From Pelobates cultripes (lineage: Eukaryota > Chordata > Amphibia > Anura > Pelobatidae), in contig OW240918.1 in assembly GCA_933207985.1 (NCBI GenBank), positions 16,473,959-16,537,958 on the forward strand: DNA of 64,000 bases, given 5' to 3'. Shown here piece after piece: positions 63,129 to 64,000 of the stretch. The notes beneath the pieces were generated by a model, which was given only the letters and a program-made list of their open reading frames with translations, did no database searches and was not told where the DNA came from. A program made the translations under genes and the position numbers. Position 1 is the first letter of the stretch. Every line of letters begins with the position of its first letter.

Positions 63129-64000
63129 CCCTGCAATACTTGTAGTATTATATCTGCACCCAGTATATTAAACACTGCACCCCCCCAAAAAATATCCCCA
63201 CATTATGTGGTTTATTAACCCCAAATATGAAGCGTTAAAGGGGCACAGTCACACATTATTAAATTGGAGGTGCTATTTTTTTTCTTTTGTATTACAGGGA
63301 ACTCAGGGCTCACAATGAAAAGGTGCCAAAATCAGATCCAGGGAATCCTACTCGGGGACCTAGCCAGGCTCGCTCTTACAGCACCCCTGTGTTCTGGACC
63401 TACGAATAGGAAAACATTATGGAGATGATTTATGAAATAGTGCTAACAGAAATATAACCAGTCTGATGTTCCTGTTGATTCCATTGGTATCCATGGTTTC
63501 AATGGTGGTAGCTCCACCTTTAGAATGTTCTGTTAAAGATACTTTTCTAATGCACCACAAATCTACCTAGACTTCATAAAGGCTGTTGACATAAATGGAC
63601 AGGTTTGACCGCAATGCTAGGATTTTCTGGTGGTGGAGGTGGTGCTCAAACCATATCTACATCCAGAATGTGTCTTTCTTATCAGCCAGGTTTTCCTTGA
63701 CAAGAAATGCAGGCCCTGATTGTGGCATGTCTCCAGTCTGTAACCACAGATAAGTTAAGCAATGTTATTGAGGTCACAAATTACAGAACAGTAGCTGCCT
63801 TTCTTCTGGGAGCTTTGAGCTTGAAGTTGAAAACAATCCCACCTGCGGTTACTTTTTAACGGACTTTTTGTTTGTGGTTTTGGAAAGCGTGTGGTGTAAT
63901 CCGTTTAGATGCAAATACAAGCTGATTCTAACACTTCCTTTCAGAACACATGGTAGAGTCAGATCTGGAAAGTTATATGTCTCATATCGACAACGTCAGT
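63129..64000. other. Unique sequence to the window end
   Basis: No confident gene. A possible acceptor-bounded 37-codon frame at about 63299-63409 is discussed in the findings. Confidence 0.35.

Overview
The window looks like nuclear DNA from a frog (anuran amphibian). It is AT-rich, the only recognisable gene has a vertebrate exon-intron structure, and the protein it encodes resembles Xenopus Cxcr4 most closely (comparison from memory). The dispersed repeats are also of types I associate with frog genomes: a SINE-like element reading 'tatatagcgccaacagattc', TTAA-flanked elements with 'agggacactatag' termini, and a TTAA-flanked 'ccccttaaggac' palindrome. I cannot name the species. There is no sign of prokaryotic, plasmid or phage DNA.

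Gene content: there is one confident protein-coding gene, the chemokine receptor CXCR4 on the minus strand. A five-codon first coding exon (35608-35622) is joined across a 5.9 kb intron to one large exon (28608-29678), giving 361 residues. A TATA-like promoter lies just upstream (about 35725-35757). The 3' UTR ends near an AATAAA at 28398-28403 and keeps two short blocks that I recall from mammalian CXCR4 3' UTRs. The rest reads as intergenic, as expected for CXCR4, which sits in a gene-poor interval in other vertebrates. Only decayed transposon genes (a Tc1 fragment and a LINE 3' end) and one very weak exon candidate near 63.3 kb were found outside it.

Region by region: 1-5.3 kb holds a TTAA-flanked element, a 22/23-bp array, a 51-bp minisatellite next to a 100-N assembly gap, and SINE-like copies. 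5.3-13.4 kb is mostly unique, with a 72-bp palindromic MITE, a Tc1 remnant and a 598-bp solo LTR with a perfect target duplication inside a (TATG)n tract. 13.4-15.1 kb is a 1.43 kb hAT-type element with a perfect 8-bp target duplication that carries a C-rich minisatellite and GC-rich palindromes. It landed in a 62-bp tandem repeat. 15-28 kb is intergenic, with 24-bp and 32-bp arrays. 28.4-35.8 kb is CXCR4, whose intron holds three different minisatellites side by side (37/39, 31/32 and 42 bp). 36-51 kb is intergenic, with MITEs, a LINE 3' end and a perfect 22-bp-stem hairpin at 45.2 kb. 51.6-64 kb has four more tandem arrays (34, about 24-30, 48 and 26 bp).

I found no new multi-gene system. 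The most distinctive feature is the density of unrelated tandem arrays, at least thirteen in 64 kb. Several have periods divisible by three and so create long open frames that are not genes. The intron and the hAT element are the best places for a closer look.
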